The position numbers and the translations under genes are program-made. The notes under the pieces are model-generated. The model was not told where the DNA came from. It did no database searches and saw only the letters and a list, made by a program, of their open reading frames with translations. From an uncultured Acidobacteriota bacterium (GTDB lineage Bacteria > Acidobacteriota > Blastocatellia > RBC074): a stretch of 64,000 bases of DNA. Below, piece by piece: positions 9,659-19,285 of the stretch; position 1 is the first letter of the stretch, and the number at the start of each line of letters is the position of its first letter. Location of the stretch: contig CADECP010000029.1 in assembly GCA_902825875.1 (NCBI GenBank), positions 1 to 64,000 on the forward strand, in the 5' to 3' direction.

Positions 9659-10426
9659 ATGAACTTAAAAGACAAAGTCGCAGTCGTGACTGGCGGCGCA
9701 ATGGGAATCGGGCGCGCGTTGTGCCAACGCTTTGCTGCAGAAGGCGCTCGCGTTGTCATTGCCGATCGTGAAATTGAAAAAGCCGAAGCCGTTGCCACCG
9801 AAATTGGTGGCTTGGCGGTCAAAACCGATGTCAGCATCGAAGCCGGCATCGTCAATCTGGTTGAACAAGCGACAGCGAAGTTCGGGCAGATTGATCTGTT
9901 TTGTTCGAATGCAGGGATCGGCGGCATGCCGGGCGGTGCAGAGGTTCCCAACGAAGCCTGGGCGGAGATTTTCGGCATCAACGTCATGGCGCACATTTAC
10001 GCAGCACGCGCCGTGTTGCCGCAGATGCTACAGCGCGGCGAAGGCTATTTGCTGCAAACGGCTTCGGCTGCCGGATTGTTGACGCAAGTCGGCTCGGCTC
10101 CGTATTCGGTGACGAAACACGCGGCGGTAGCGTTTGCCGAATGGCTTTCGATTACCTACGGCGACAAAGGCATCAAGGTGTCCTGTCTGTGTCCGCAAGG
10201 CGTGCGGACACGCATGCTGTTGGGCGAAGACGGCAAAGGCGAAAACTTTTTGGTGGAAGGTTCGGTGTCGCCTGAAGAGGTCGCAGAAGTCGTTGTCGCA
10301 GGATTGGCCGAAGAGAAGTTTTTGATTCTGCCGCACCCTGAAGTCGCCGAATACATCCAACGCAAAGCGACGGATTACGACCGCTGGATTCGCGGCATGC
10401 GGCGGTTGCAGGCAAAAGTTTTATAG
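9659..10426 (+). CDS. SDR-family oxidoreductase
   Basis: A 255-residue short-chain dehydrogenase/reductase. The Rossmann glycine motif TGGAMGIG lies at residues 11-18, the NAG motif in SNAGIG near 89, and the catalytic Ser-Tyr-x3-Lys in ASAAG...YSVTK around 137-156. The pattern of a single acidic residue after strand 2 (VIADRE) suggests NAD(H) rather than NADPH. The start at 9659 has GAGGAG ten bases upstream; an earlier in-frame ATG at 9617 would add a polar extension. Substrate unknown. Confidence 0.85.
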   Translation: MNLKDKVAVVTGGAMGIGRALCQRFAAEGARVVIADREIEKAEAVATEIGGLAVKTDVSIEAGIVNLVEQATAKFGQIDLFCSNAGIGGMPGGAEVPNEAWAEIFGINVMAHIYAARAVLPQMLQRGEGYLLQTASAAGLLTQVGSAPYSVTKHAAVAFAEWLSITYGDKGIKVSCLCPQGVRTRMLLGEDGKGENFLVEGSVSPEEVAEVVVAGLAEEKFLILPHPEVAEYIQRKATDYDRWIRGMRRLQAKVL

Positions 10427-10436
10427 CCTGAAAAAA

Positions 10437-10504
10437 GAGCCGCAGATTGATGCAAATCAACGCTGATTGAGTGATCGGCGTTTGTCTGCGTGAATCTGCG
10501 GCTT
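10437..10504. terminator. Bidirectional stem-loop between convergent genes
   Basis: Arms gccgcagatt (10439-10448) and aatctgcggc (10493-10502) flank a long loop, with A-rich sequence on the left and T-rich on the right. The loop itself (tgcaaatcaacgctgatt ... atcggcgtttgtctgcg) carries an imperfect inner palindrome. It sits between the SDR and gdhA stop codons and probably ends both transcripts; it is also an intergenic repeat type. Confidence 0.6.
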
Positions 10505-10525
10505 CTTTCTGATTGCCTTCACAAA

Positions 10526-11944
10526 TTACGGGAAGATGCCGAGTTCGGCGTAGGCGCGCGCGACTTTTTCGATTGCATCCAGAAACGCCGCCGTGCGCAG
10601 GTCGTGAACGCGAGCATCGGTTTTCCAGATTTCGCGCAACCGTTGATAAGCCACCACCATGGTGTCCTCCAACCCGGAGTTGACGAAATCCAGTTCGTCG
10701 GGACCTTTCGAGGCGAGTTTCAATTGGTCTTCGTTGAACGAACGCCCGGTCAGGCTTTCCATCATGTGAATCAATCGCAATTCGCTGGCTTGTTCGTAGC
10801 GTTTGCCCATACGGCCTACGCGAACGTGCGACAGGTTTTTCAGCCATTCAAAATAAGACACGGTCACACCGCCAGCGTTGGCGTACACGTCAGGAATAAT
10901 CAAAGTGCCTTTTTTCCGCAAAACTTCTTCGGCTCCGGGAGTCATAGGGCCGTTGGCGCCTTCGACAATGATGCGAGCTTTGATGCGGTCGGCGTTGGCT
11001 TCGGTGATCTGATTTTCCAGAGCGGCAGGAATCAGCGCGTCGCATTCCAGTTCCAGCGCGTCAATGCTGTTCGGAATGTTGGTCGCGCCGGGGAAATTCA
11101 GAATTGATCCTTTCGCTTTGCGATGCTGGAAGACTTCTTCTTCGTTTAACCCATTGGGATTCATGATCGCGCCTTCGCGTTCGGCGATGGCGATGATGAT
11201 GGCGTCGCCTTCTTCTCGGCAGAACTTGGCGGCGTGATAACCGACATTGCCCAACCCCTGCACCACGACTTTTTTACCGGCGATTCCGGCGCTCAATCCC
11301 AGAGCTTTCATGTCGTCGGCGTGAGCGCAGGCTTCGCGCAGAGCGTAAAAACATCCGCGCCCGGTGGCTTCGCGGCGTCCGCGAATGCCGCCTTGCGACA
11401 GAGGTTTGCCCGTTATGCAGGCGATGGCGTCAATCTGCCCTGGATTCATCGCTGAATAGGTGTCGGCGATCCAGGCCATTTCGCGTTCGCCGGTTCCGTA
11501 ATCAGGTGCGGGAACGTCCACACCGGGACCGATGAAATTCTTTTTGGCCAGTTCGTGCGTGTACCGGCGCGTGATGCGTTCGAGTTGATCGAGTGTGTAT
11601 TTCTTCGGATCAATCTGAATCGCGCCTTTGGCTCCGCCGAAAGGAACATCCACGATGGCGCATTTGTAAGTCATCAATGCCGCCAGCGCCTTCACTTCAT
11701 CTTCGTTGACATCCGGCGCGTAGCGAATGCCGCCTTTGGTTGGCAGTTTGTGGTGGCTGTGTTCGACGCGCCAGGCTTTGATGACTTCGACGCTGCCGTC
11801 CGCATGACGAAGCGGAAATTCAAAGTGGTAAACGCTGTTGCAATGTTTGATCTGGTCTAGCAAGCCTTTCGGATGGTTGGTCAGTGCGGCGGCTCGATCT
11901 ACGTAATCGAGCACATTCTGAAAAAAGCTGGTGTGAGCTGTCAT
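10526..11944 (-). CDS. gdhA: Glu/Leu/Phe/Val dehydrogenase, glutamate dehydrogenase-like
   Basis: Catalyses NAD(P)-dependent reversible oxidative deamination of glutamate (or a related amino acid) in the cytoplasm. The protein has 472 residues, slightly longer than typical hexameric GDHs. It shows the substrate-domain motif [12 protein letters not shown] (about 69-80), the catalytic-lysine region [17 protein letters not shown] (about 92-108), the [14 protein letters not shown] segment and the Rossmann motif [13 protein letters not shown] (about 228). GGGAGAG precedes the ATG at 11944. It is transcribed alone. Confidence 0.9.
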   Translation of the reverse strand: MTAHTSFFQNVLDYVDRAAALTNHPKGLLDQIKHCNSVYHFEFPLRHADGSVEVIKAWRVEHSHHKLPTKGGIRYAPDVNEDEVKALAALMTYKCAIVDVPFGGAKGAIQIDPKKYTLDQLERITRRYTHELAKKNFIGPGVDVPAPDYGTGEREMAWIADTYSAMNPGQIDAIACITGKPLSQGGIRGRREATGRGCFYALREACAHADDMKALGLSAGIAGKKVVVQGLGNVGYHAAKFCREEGDAIIIAIAEREGAIMNPNGLNEEEVFQHRKAKGSILNFPGATNIPNSIDALELECDALIPAALENQITEANADRIKARIIVEGANGPMTPGAEEVLRKKGTLIIPDVYANAGGVTVSYFEWLKNLSHVRVGRMGKRYEQASELRLIHMMESLTGRSFNEDQLKLASKGPDELDFVNSGLEDTMVVAYQRLREIWKTDARVHDLRTAAFLDAIEKVARAYAELGIFP

Positions 11945-12237
11945 GAACTCTCCCTTTCCTTGATGGTGTGATGAACAATGATCTCAGTTGATTGTTGTTA
12001 CTCGGTTTCGTAACCGCCGCGATTATAACGGAAGCGATAGCGATTGCTTATAACGCGAAAAGAATTTTCTCCGGTCAAACCAACTGCTTAGAGTACCGAA
12101 CGGGCAATGCCCTGCCGGTAATTTTTCTTGTTACCGGAATCGGTTGGCAGCCGTATTACACAGTGATCGCAGAGCCGTTTTTCTGAAGGCTCGATTCCAT
12201 CAAACATTCAAAACCCAATTCGGAAAGGATTCTCCGC
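11945..12237. other. Divergent intergenic region
   Basis: A 293-base spacer between gdhA (minus) and the BNR protein gene (plus). It should contain both promoters, but I cannot point to a convincing sigma-70 pair. Short plus-strand open frames here have no ribosome site. Confidence 0.4.
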
Positions 12238-15200
12238 ATGCGAAGAAACTTGCAGCGTACTTTTGCGGCTTTGTCGTTGGCGTGCTGTCTGGTGTTTTCA
12301 AACCTGGCGGCGCTGGCTCAGGGCTTTCAGGGAAATCAGGCTCCGCCGAAACCGCCGATCAACAAATCGGACGATCCGCTTTTGCGCGGATTCGTCTGGC
12401 GTTCGATTGGCCCGGCCAGTATGGGCGGTCGCATTGACGACATTGATGTCGTCGAAAGCAATCCGTTCATCGTTTATGTCGGTTTTGCCACCGGCGGATT
12501 GTGGAAATCCGTCAACAACGGCACGACTTGGGAACCGATTTTCGACACTTATCCGACGGCTTCCATTGGCGACCTCGCCATTTGCCAGTCGAACCCAAAC
12601 ATAGTCTGGGTTGGAACCGGCGAACCGAACAATCGCCAAAGCTCCAGTTTCGGTGACGGCATTTACAAATCCACCGATGGCGGCAAAACCTTCACGAACA
12701 TGGGGCTGAAAGAAACTCAGACCATCGCTCGTGTGGTGATTGATCCGAAAAACCCCGACACGGTGTACGTTGCGGCGCTCGGCCATCTGTTCGGCGCGAA
12801 CAAAGAGCGCGGGATTTACAAAACCACCGATGGCGGAAAGACCTGGTCGAACATCAAATTCATTGACGAAGACACAGGCTTCACCGATCTGGTGATTGAT
12901 CCTTCCGATCCGAAAACGCTGATTGCAGCTTCGTACCAACGTCGCCGCACGCCTTGGGGATTCAACGGCGGAGGCCTTGGCTCGGCTCTGTGGAAAACGA
13001 CCGACGCCGGAAAAACCTGGACAAAGGTCGAAGGCAACGGCTGGCCGGAAGGCTTGCTGGGTCGCGTAGGCATTGATATTTCACGCTCGAATCCGAACGT
13101 GCTGTACGCTCAGATTGAAGTCGGTCCGAGTCAGGGAACGGGGGTTCCAATGGAAAACGCTGCCGGTCAGCCAATCGCTGGAGGCCCTGGCGGCGGTGGC
13201 GGCGGAGGTTTTGGCGGCGGGCAAAACAATCCGAATGCGCCGCCCAACCCGAAACAGGCTGGTTTGTGGCGTTCGGACGACAAAGGCAAAACCTGGCGCA
13301 TTGTCAGCAACAACAACAATCGCCCGATGTATTACAGTCAGGTGAGAATTGATCCGTCGAACGCGGAAATCGTTTACACCGGCGGGTTGAACTTCAGCCG
13401 TTCGACCGATGGCGGCAAGACTTTCAAAAATCTGGCCGGAGTCGCGCACAGCGATCACCACGCCATCTGGATCAATCCGAAAAACGGCAACCACGTCATG
13501 GTTGGCAACGACGGCGGATTGGATGTCAGCTACGACCAGGGCGAAACTTTCGATTTCATCAATACGATTGCGGCAGCGCAGTTTTACGCCATCTCGGCTG
13601 ATATGCGTAAGCCGTACTTTGTTTGCGGCGGTTTGCAGGATAACGGCAGTTGGTGCGGCCCCAGCCAGACTCGTTCCGGCGGCGGCGGTTTTGGCGGCGG
13701 TGGCGGAGGGGGAGCCGGAATCACCAATGCTGAATGGTTCCGTGTTGGAGGCGGCGATGGTTTTTACACGCTGCAAGACCCGACCGATCACAACATCGTT
13801 TATTCCGAATCCCAGCAAGGCGCGATGCAGCGGTACGATCTGCGAGCTGGTCGCGGTACTTCGATTCGCCCGCGAGCGGCTCAGCGTCCCGGCGGTGGAG
13901 GTGGGCGCGGCGGCGGTCAAGCAACTCCCGCTGGTCAACAACTGACGCCGGAACAACAAGCTCAGCAGGCGCAACAAGCTCAAATGATGCAAATGGCTCA
14001 AGCGATGGGCTTCGGCAATCAGGCGCAATCCAATATCGTGCCTGCGCCTCCGGCTGGCGAAGTGTTTCGCTTCAACTGGAACACGCCTATGGCGTTGTCG
14101 CCGCACAATCCCAGCATCATTTACGCGGGAGCGAACAAATTCTTCAAATCGCTTGATCGCGGAAACACCTGGACGGCTTCCGCCGATCTGACCAAGCAAA
14201 TCAACCGCACGCAGCTTTCGATTATGGGCGTCAAAGGCAGCGATCCTATGGCGTCGAAAAACGACGGCACGGCCAATTACAGCAACCTGACCGTGATTGC
14301 CGAATCGCCCGTTCAGCCCGGCATCATCTGGGCTGGAACTGACGACGGCAACGTCCAAGTCAGCAAAGACGGCGGAGCGACTTTCACCAACGTCGCCAAA
14401 AACATTCCGGTGCTGGCCGCGAACAACCACCTGATTTCGCGCGTCGAACCTTCGCACTTTGACGCGGCGACGTGTTACGTCGCGGTGGACGGCCATCGCA
14501 GCAACGACCACAAACCTTACGTTTACGTCACCAAAGATTTCGGCGCGACGTGGGTGTCGGTGGCGGGCAATTTGCCAACCGGCAACGTCAACGTCATACG
14601 CGAAGACTTGAAGAACAAGAATCTGCTTTTCGTCGGTACCGAATACGGATTGTTCGTCTCGCTGAACGGCGGCGGCGAGTGGAAGAAATTCATGACCGGA
14701 TTGCCGACGGTTCGCGTGGACGATTTGCTGATTCATCCGCGCGATAATGATTTGATTGCCGGAACTCACGGACGCGGCATTTGGATTTGCGACGACATTT
14801 CGCCATTGCAGCAATTGAATGACAAAGTGCTGGCGGGCGGCGCGCACCTGTTCGATGTTCGTCCCGGAGTCATTTGGCAAAACGACATCACGCTCAGCCG
14901 CTTTGCTGGCGGACAAAAAGCCTTCAAGGGCGAAAACCCGCCGGGCGGCACGGCGATCAGTTACTACTTGGGCACTGCGCCTGTGGGCGATGTCAAAATC
15001 ACCGTTTCGGACATCACGGGCAAAGTCGTTCGCACCATCAACGGCACGAAAGAACTTGGCGTGAACCGTCTGCAATGGAATTTACGAGGCGACGCTCCGG
15101 CACGTCCTGCTGGATTTGGTGGCGGTGGCAGAGGCGGCGGTCAGGGCGCTCCGGGTGGAGCAACTCCGCCTGCAACTGGCCAGACAGGTCAGGCTGGTCA

Positions 15201-15375
15201 ACCGCCTGCGGCTCCGCAACCGACCGGACAAGGCGGCGGCGGAGGATTCGGCGGTCGTGGCGGATTCAATGCCGGATTGCCGCTCGAACCCGGCGTGTAT
15301 CTGGTCAAACTGACGGTGGACGGCAAAGAATTGGCGAGCAAGGTCGTCATCGAATCCGATCCCAACGTCAAATAA
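12238..15375 (+). CDS. Secreted VPS10/BNR-repeat propeller protein
   Basis: A 1045-residue exported protein: signal peptide to about residue 28 (SNLAALAQG), then many beta-propeller blades with Asp-box/BNR motifs such as STDGGKTF, TTDGGKTW, TTDAGKTW, SKDGGATF. This is the sortilin-like/glycosyl-hydrolase-like fold very common in Acidobacteria; whether it binds or cleaves glycans or proteins is unknown. The last 200 residues are a beta-sandwich tail (GDVKITVSDITGKVVRTI) like a FlgD-type Ig domain. Four loops are stuffed with glycine, proline and glutamine (near 13186-13250, 13677-13715, 13890-14030, 15115-15270). AAGGA precedes the ATG. Confidence 0.85.
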   Translation: MRRNLQRTFAALSLACCLVFSNLAALAQGFQGNQAPPKPPINKSDDPLLRGFVWRSIGPASMGGRIDDIDVVESNPFIVYVGFATGGLWKSVNNGTTWEPIFDTYPTASIGDLAICQSNPNIVWVGTGEPNNRQSSSFGDGIYKSTDGGKTFTNMGLKETQTIARVVIDPKNPDTVYVAALGHLFGANKERGIYKTTDGGKTWSNIKFIDEDTGFTDLVIDPSDPKTLIAASYQRRRTPWGFNGGGLGSALWKTTDAGKTWTKVEGNGWPEGLLGRVGIDISRSNPNVLYAQIEVGPSQGTGVPMENAAGQPIAGGPGGGGGGGFGGGQNNPNAPPNPKQAGLWRSDDKGKTWRIVSNNNNRPMYYSQVRIDPSNAEIVYTGGLNFSRSTDGGKTFKNLAGVAHSDHHAIWINPKNGNHVMVGNDGGLDVSYDQGETFDFINTIAAAQFYAISADMRKPYFVCGGLQDNGSWCGPSQTRSGGGGFGGGGGGGAGITNAEWFRVGGGDGFYTLQDPTDHNIVYSESQQGAMQRYDLRAGRGTSIRPRAAQRPGGGGGRGGGQATPAGQQLTPEQQAQQAQQAQMMQMAQAMGFGNQAQSNIVPAPPAGEVFRFNWNTPMALSPHNPSIIYAGANKFFKSLDRGNTWTASADLTKQINRTQLSIMGVKGSDPMASKNDGTANYSNLTVIAESPVQPGIIWAGTDDGNVQVSKDGGATFTNVAKNIPVLAANNHLISRVEPSHFDAATCYVAVDGHRSNDHKPYVYVTKDFGATWVSVAGNLPTGNVNVIREDLKNKNLLFVGTEYGLFVSLNGGGEWKKFMTGLPTVRVDDLLIHPRDNDLIAGTHGRGIWICDDISPLQQLNDKVLAGGAHLFDVRPGVIWQNDITLSRFAGGQKAFKGENPPGGTAISYYLGTAPVGDVKITVSDITGKVVRTINGTKELGVNRLQWNLRGDAPARPAGFGGGGRGGGQGAPGGATPPATGQTGQAGQPPAAPQPTGQGGGGGFGGRGGFNAGLPLEPGVYLVKLTVDGKELASKVVIESDPNVK

Positions 15376-15395
15376 ACTCAACCTCAAACCAAAAT

Positions 15396-15436
15396 CGGCG
15401 GAAGCATTTGTTTGGTTGCAAGTGCTTCCGCCGTTT
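15396..15436 (+). terminator. Rho-independent terminator
   Basis: An 11-bp stem, cggcggaagca (15396-15406) with tgcttccgccg (15423-15433), followed by tttcgttctt. It lies 20 bases after the stop codon of the large BNR protein. Confidence 0.75.
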
Positions 15437-15511
15437 CGTTCTTATGTCGAATGCAACGTTGGAGTGCTACGACTTGTCGTCGCTTTGGCGTTCTTTGAGG
15501 AGCGAATCACC

Positions 15512-16537
15512 ATGACAAAAACCATTCTTCTTTTGCTGAGTTTGCTGAGTTTTCACACAATCGCCGATGCTCAATGGCAAGCCCAGACCAGCGGGACGAC
15601 TGCGCGCTTTCGAGGTGTCAGCGCCGTCACAGACCAAATCGCCTGGGCCAGTGGAGCAAACGGAACTTTCGCGCGAACCGTTGATGGCGGCAACACCTGG
15701 CAAGCCGCCGTTGTGCCCGGAGCCGAAAAACTGGATTTCCGCGATGTCGAAGCCTTCGACGCGAATACGGCTTACTTGCTGAGCATTGGGCCGGGCGAAG
15801 CTTCGCGGATTTACAAAACCACAGACGGCGGCAAAAACTGGACGCTGCAATTCACCAACGCCAATCCCAAAGCCTTTTTCGACGCCATAGCTTTTTGGGA
15901 CGTGAACAACGGATTGGCCGTCAGCGATCCGGTTGATGGCCATTTTGTCGTCATTCGCACCAGCGACGGCGGCAAAAACTGGACGCCGATTGCCCCGCAA
16001 AACATGCCCGCTGCGTTTGAAGGCGAAGGAGCCTTTGCCGCCAGCGGAACGTGTTTAATTGCGCAAGGCAAAACCAACGCCTGGTTTGCCACCGGCGGAG
16101 CCAAAACCGCGCGCGTCTTTCGTTCGATGGACAATGGCCAGACTTGGTTTGTCGCCAGCACGCCGATCAAAACCGGCAACGCGGCTTCGGGGATTTTTTC
16201 CATCGCGTTCAAAGACGCACGATTCGGCATCATCGTCGGCGGCGATTACCAAAAGGAAAAAGAAGCCAGTGATCACATTGCCGTTTCTCAGGACGGAGGC
16301 CGCAATTGGACGTTGCTGAAAAAATCCGGTTTGACGGCGTTTCGTTCGGCGGTGACTTGGATTGGCGCTTCGGAGTTGTTGACGGTTGGGCCTTCGGGAA
16401 GTGACGTTTCAATGGATGACGGCGCAAACTGGAAACCAAGCGATACTGCCGGTTTTCACGCATTCAGCGTTGCTCGACGCGGTTCGACCGGATGGGCGGT
16501 CGGCGAAAAAGGCAGCATCGCCAAATTCAAACGATAA
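15512..16537 (+). CDS. Secreted YCF48/BNR-repeat protein
   Basis: A 341-residue protein with a signal peptide (to about residue 20, TIADAQ) followed by a propeller with repeated RTVDGGNTW, TTDGGKNW, TSDGGKNW, SMDNGQTW and SQDGGRNW motifs. Homologues are annotated as photosystem-stability-factor-like (YCF48) or oxidoreductase; in a heterotroph it is simply an exported propeller of unknown partner. It follows the larger BNR gene in the same direction but behind a terminator. GAGGAG at 15497-15502 decides the start; a longer frame opens at 15416. Its stop is only three bases from the stop of convergent mccA. Confidence 0.8.
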   Translation: MTKTILLLLSLLSFHTIADAQWQAQTSGTTARFRGVSAVTDQIAWASGANGTFARTVDGGNTWQAAVVPGAEKLDFRDVEAFDANTAYLLSIGPGEASRIYKTTDGGKNWTLQFTNANPKAFFDAIAFWDVNNGLAVSDPVDGHFVVIRTSDGGKNWTPIAPQNMPAAFEGEGAFAASGTCLIAQGKTNAWFATGGAKTARVFRSMDNGQTWFVASTPIKTGNAASGIFSIAFKDARFGIIVGGDYQKEKEASDHIAVSQDGGRNWTLLKKSGLTAFRSAVTWIGASELLTVGPSGSDVSMDDGANWKPSDTAGFHAFSVARRGSTGWAVGEKGSIAKFKR

Positions 16538-16540
16538 AAA

Positions 16541-18526
16541 TTAAGCCGGGCGCACTTGAACCAGCACGTCGCCCGGCGAAACGACCTGCCCGGTTTGCAC
16601 CTTGATGGATTCAACAACGCCGTCCGCAGCCGCGCGAATGGTTTGTTCCATCTTCATCGCTTCCAGAATCAAGAGCGCGTCGCCAGCCGAAACCTGCTGG
16701 CCTTCGCTGACCAGAATCTTCAACACGACGCCGGGCATTGGCGAACTGGCCGCGCCGGACGAATTGGCCGATTGCGGAATCGGATGCCGCGGCAAACGAG
16801 TCACAACACTGCTGCCCAGCGACGAAAACACATACAACACATCGCCGACTTCGGTGATGCGGAATTCGCGTTGAACGCCACCAATCTCCAATCGAATCTT
16901 GCCACCTTCGCAAGCCAACACTTCAGTCACGACGTTTGCGCCAAGCACCGCGACTTCAAATTTGCCGTTTGAAAATTGCCACGAAACTTCCGCCTCCGCT
17001 CCGCCGACTTTCAATTTCATCGAAGGCGCACGATACGGATTGTTGCGATAACTCGGCGGAATCTGGCCGAGCAATTCATTCGCCGATTGCCAGCGTTGTT
17101 GCAGATACAACGCCGCCGCAATCGCCGAAGCTTGATTCAATCGTTCATCCACGCAGCCAATCAGTTCGTCCAGATGTTCGGTGATGAACGAAGTATGCGC
17201 TTCGCCGCCGACAAACTCCGCGTGTTCGATCAATCGAATCAAAAAGTCCCGATTGGTCGTCACGCCTTGAACGGACAATTGCCGCAGCGCACAACTCAGC
17301 TTGCGAATCGCCGTCGTGCGGTCATCGGCGTGAGCAATCACTTTCGCCAGCATCGGGTCGTAATAAATGCCGATTTCACTGCCCGCTTCGACGCCGGTAT
17401 CAATTCGCAAACCTTCGATGTGTTCAGGCAAACGCCAATCGTGCAGCGTTCCGGTGGCAGGCAAAAAACTGTTGTCCGGGTCTTCGGCATAAAGCCGCGC
17501 TTCAATGGCGTGGCCATTGGCTTTCAAATCACTTTGCGAAAAAGGAAGCGGTTTGCCTTCGGCAATTTCGATCTGCAATTTGACCAGATCAAATCCTGTG
17601 ACGGCTTCAGTGACGGGATGTTCGACCTGCAACCGCGTGTTGACTTCGATGAAGTAAAACTCGCCGTTTGGCGTCAGAATGAATTCGACCGTGCCCGCGT
17701 TGCTGTAACCAATGGCGCGTCCGACCTTGACCGCCGCTTCGCCCATTTGTGCGCGCAGCTTTTCATCAACCGCAGGCGAAGGACTTTCTTCGATCACTTT
17801 CTGGTGACGACGTTGCAGCGAACAATCGCGCTCGAACAGATGCACCAGATTGCCGTGCTGGTCGCCGAGCAATTGCACTTCGACGTGGCGCGCGTTTTCG
17901 ATGAACTTTTCCAGCAGCAACGCACCGTTGCCGAACGCCTTTTCCGATTCGCGCCGAGCGGATTCGATGGCTTCGGCGATTTCGTGTTCGCTGCGAACCA
18001 CGCGCATGCCTTTGCCGCCGCCGCCCGCCGAAGCTTTAATCAAAACCGGAAAGCCGATTTTCATAACCTCAGCGCGCAAAGTTTCATCATTTTGCGCTTC
18101 GCCATCGTAACCGGGAACAACCGGACAACCTGCGGCTGCCGCGAGTTTTCGTGCAGGACTTTTCAATCCCATTTTGTTGATGGCTTCCGGCGAAGGGCCA
18201 ATGAAAACAATTCCCGCCGCCGCGCAGGTTTCGGCGAACTCGGCGTTCTCCGACAAAAAACCATAGCCAGGATGAATCGCTTCAGCGCCAGTCAGTTTTG
18301 CGGCTTCCAGAATCCGTTCAGTGTTCAAGTACGACTCTTTGACCGGAGCTTCGCCCAGTCGAACGGCTTCATCGGCAAATCGAACGTGCGGCGCATTGGC
18401 GTCAGCATCGGAATACACGGCAACCGTGGCAATGCCCATCGCGCGACAAGTCCGCATCACGCGCAGCGCAATTTCGCCGCGATTGGCAATCAAAACTTTG
18501 GATAGAATTTTTCGAGATGTTTTCAT
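16541..18526 (-). CDS. mccA: Acyl-CoA carboxylase biotin carboxylase/carrier subunit, MCC alpha-like
   Basis: The ATP-dependent biotin carboxylase and biotin carrier in one 661-residue chain, carboxylating biotin for transfer to 3-methylcrotonyl-CoA (leucine degradation) or a related acyl-CoA. Visible parts: N-terminal biotin carboxylase domain ([14 protein letters not shown] at 11), ATP-grasp with the glycine loop [13 protein letters not shown] near 165-177, [14 protein letters not shown] near 295-308, a short BT-like region, and the C-terminal biotinyl domain with the target lysine K625 in EAMKMEQ. Only one base separates its ATG from the stop of the upstream four-helix-bundle gene. Together with mccB it forms a split operon. 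Confidence 0.88.
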   Translation of the reverse strand: MKTSRKILSKVLIANRGEIALRVMRTCRAMGIATVAVYSDADANAPHVRFADEAVRLGEAPVKESYLNTERILEAAKLTGAEAIHPGYGFLSENAEFAETCAAAGIVFIGPSPEAINKMGLKSPARKLAAAAGCPVVPGYDGEAQNDETLRAEVMKIGFPVLIKASAGGGGKGMRVVRSEHEIAEAIESARRESEKAFGNGALLLEKFIENARHVEVQLLGDQHGNLVHLFERDCSLQRRHQKVIEESPSPAVDEKLRAQMGEAAVKVGRAIGYSNAGTVEFILTPNGEFYFIEVNTRLQVEHPVTEAVTGFDLVKLQIEIAEGKPLPFSQSDLKANGHAIEARLYAEDPDNSFLPATGTLHDWRLPEHIEGLRIDTGVEAGSEIGIYYDPMLAKVIAHADDRTTAIRKLSCALRQLSVQGVTTNRDFLIRLIEHAEFVGGEAHTSFITEHLDELIGCVDERLNQASAIAAALYLQQRWQSANELLGQIPPSYRNNPYRAPSMKLKVGGAEAEVSWQFSNGKFEVAVLGANVVTEVLACEGGKIRLEIGGVQREFRITEVGDVLYVFSSLGSSVVTRLPRHPIPQSANSSGAASSPMPGVVLKILVSEGQQVSAGDALLILEAMKMEQTIRAAADGVVESIKVQTGQVVSPGDVLVQVRPA

Positions 18527-18527
18527 T

Positions 18528-18905
18528 TTATTCTTCAGAACGACCGCTGCTGAGGCTGGCCATCAATCCGTTGAGCATCTTGCCAACCGAAGCGCTCATG
18601 TTGAGCGCAGGTTCAATCTCCTTCATCGGCAAAAAGCCCAACCGCTCCGCTGTCAGCAGGTCAGTTTCAAGCGCCATCAACGACCCGTGCGAAGCCGAAA
18701 GTTTGGCAATGTAATCGCCAAGATGTCTGCGCCCTTTTCCATCTGCAATGTACGCAGGAACTAGTCGGCAATGACGTTTGATGTCGCTGCTCAACCCGAA
18801 ATTTTCGCTGGCTGGCAGCTTCGCAGCCAACTGATAGCACAGAACGACCAACTCCATTGCCAGCTTCCAAACCTTCAAATCACGATAGCTTTCTATCTTT
18901 TCCAT
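18528..18905 (-). CDS. Four-helix-bundle protein (S23/IVP family)
   Basis: A 125-residue all-helical protein of the 23S-rRNA intervening-sequence/four-helix-bundle family: it opens with [15 protein letters not shown] and continues with the usual [15 protein letters not shown].. and Y..KLS.S.GSL.ALETDL pattern. Members have no known enzymatic activity; the related Avd protein assists diversity-generating retroelements, but no reverse transcriptase is present here. GGAGGGG precedes its ATG, so it is translated well. It is lodged between mccB and mccA, directly downstream of a tandem-repeat array, which suggests insertion into a pre-existing operon. Confidence 0.85.
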   Translation of the reverse strand: MEKIESYRDLKVWKLAMELVVLCYQLAAKLPASENFGLSSDIKRHCRLVPAYIADGKGRRHLGDYIAKLSASHGSLMALETDLLTAERLGFLPMKEIEPALNMSASVGKMLNGLMASLSSGRSEE

Positions 18906-18920
18906 TGGCCCCTCCGTTCT

Positions 18921-19285
18921 TTCAAGTCAGGTTTCAGAGATCGGGGTTCAGGTTTCGAGTAATTTCAAATCTGAAACCAGATACCTGAACCCTGACACCT
19001 GGCTACAAAGTTTCGCGCCACGTGTTTTTCAAATCGGGTTTCAGAGATCGGGTTTCAGGTTTCGGGTAATTTCAAATCTGAAACTTGGTACCTGACACCT
19101 GGCTACAAAGTTTCGCGCCACGTGTTTTTCAAGTCAGGTTTCAGAGATCGGGGTTCAGGTTTCGAGTAATTTCAAATCTGAAACCAGATACCTGAACCCT
19201 GACACCTGGCTACAAAGTTTCGCGCCACGTGTTTTTCAAATCAGGTTTCAGGGATTGGGTTCAGGTTTCAGGCAACCTCAAATTC
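18921..19285. repeat. Tandem array of ~107-bp units
   Basis: Three near-identical units start at 18921, 19028 and 19128 (lengths 107, 100 and 107), and a fourth, partial unit starts at 19235 and fades at the mccB stop. Each contains ggtttcagagatcggg, aatttcaaatctgaaac, acctgacacctgg or similar, and tttcgcgccacgtgttttt. Within a unit, caggtttcagag-type and ctgaaacctg-type stretches are complementary, so each could fold. Units 1 and 3 are almost identical while unit 2 has a small deletion. Confidence 0.9.

Noticed and set aside
13081-15075. Long minus-strand open frame of 664 codons antisense to the BNR protein
   Set aside because: Mirror of strong codon bias in the sense gene; product rich in Arg/His/Val with no motif; sense frame has signal peptide and propeller motifs.
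16976-18505. Plus-strand open frame of 509 codons opposite mccA
   Set aside because: Antisense shadow of a clearly conserved carboxylase; no start signal or domain.
18528-18905. Diversity-generating retroelement suggested by the four-helix-bundle protein
   Set aside because: No reverse transcriptase, template repeat or variable target gene in the window.
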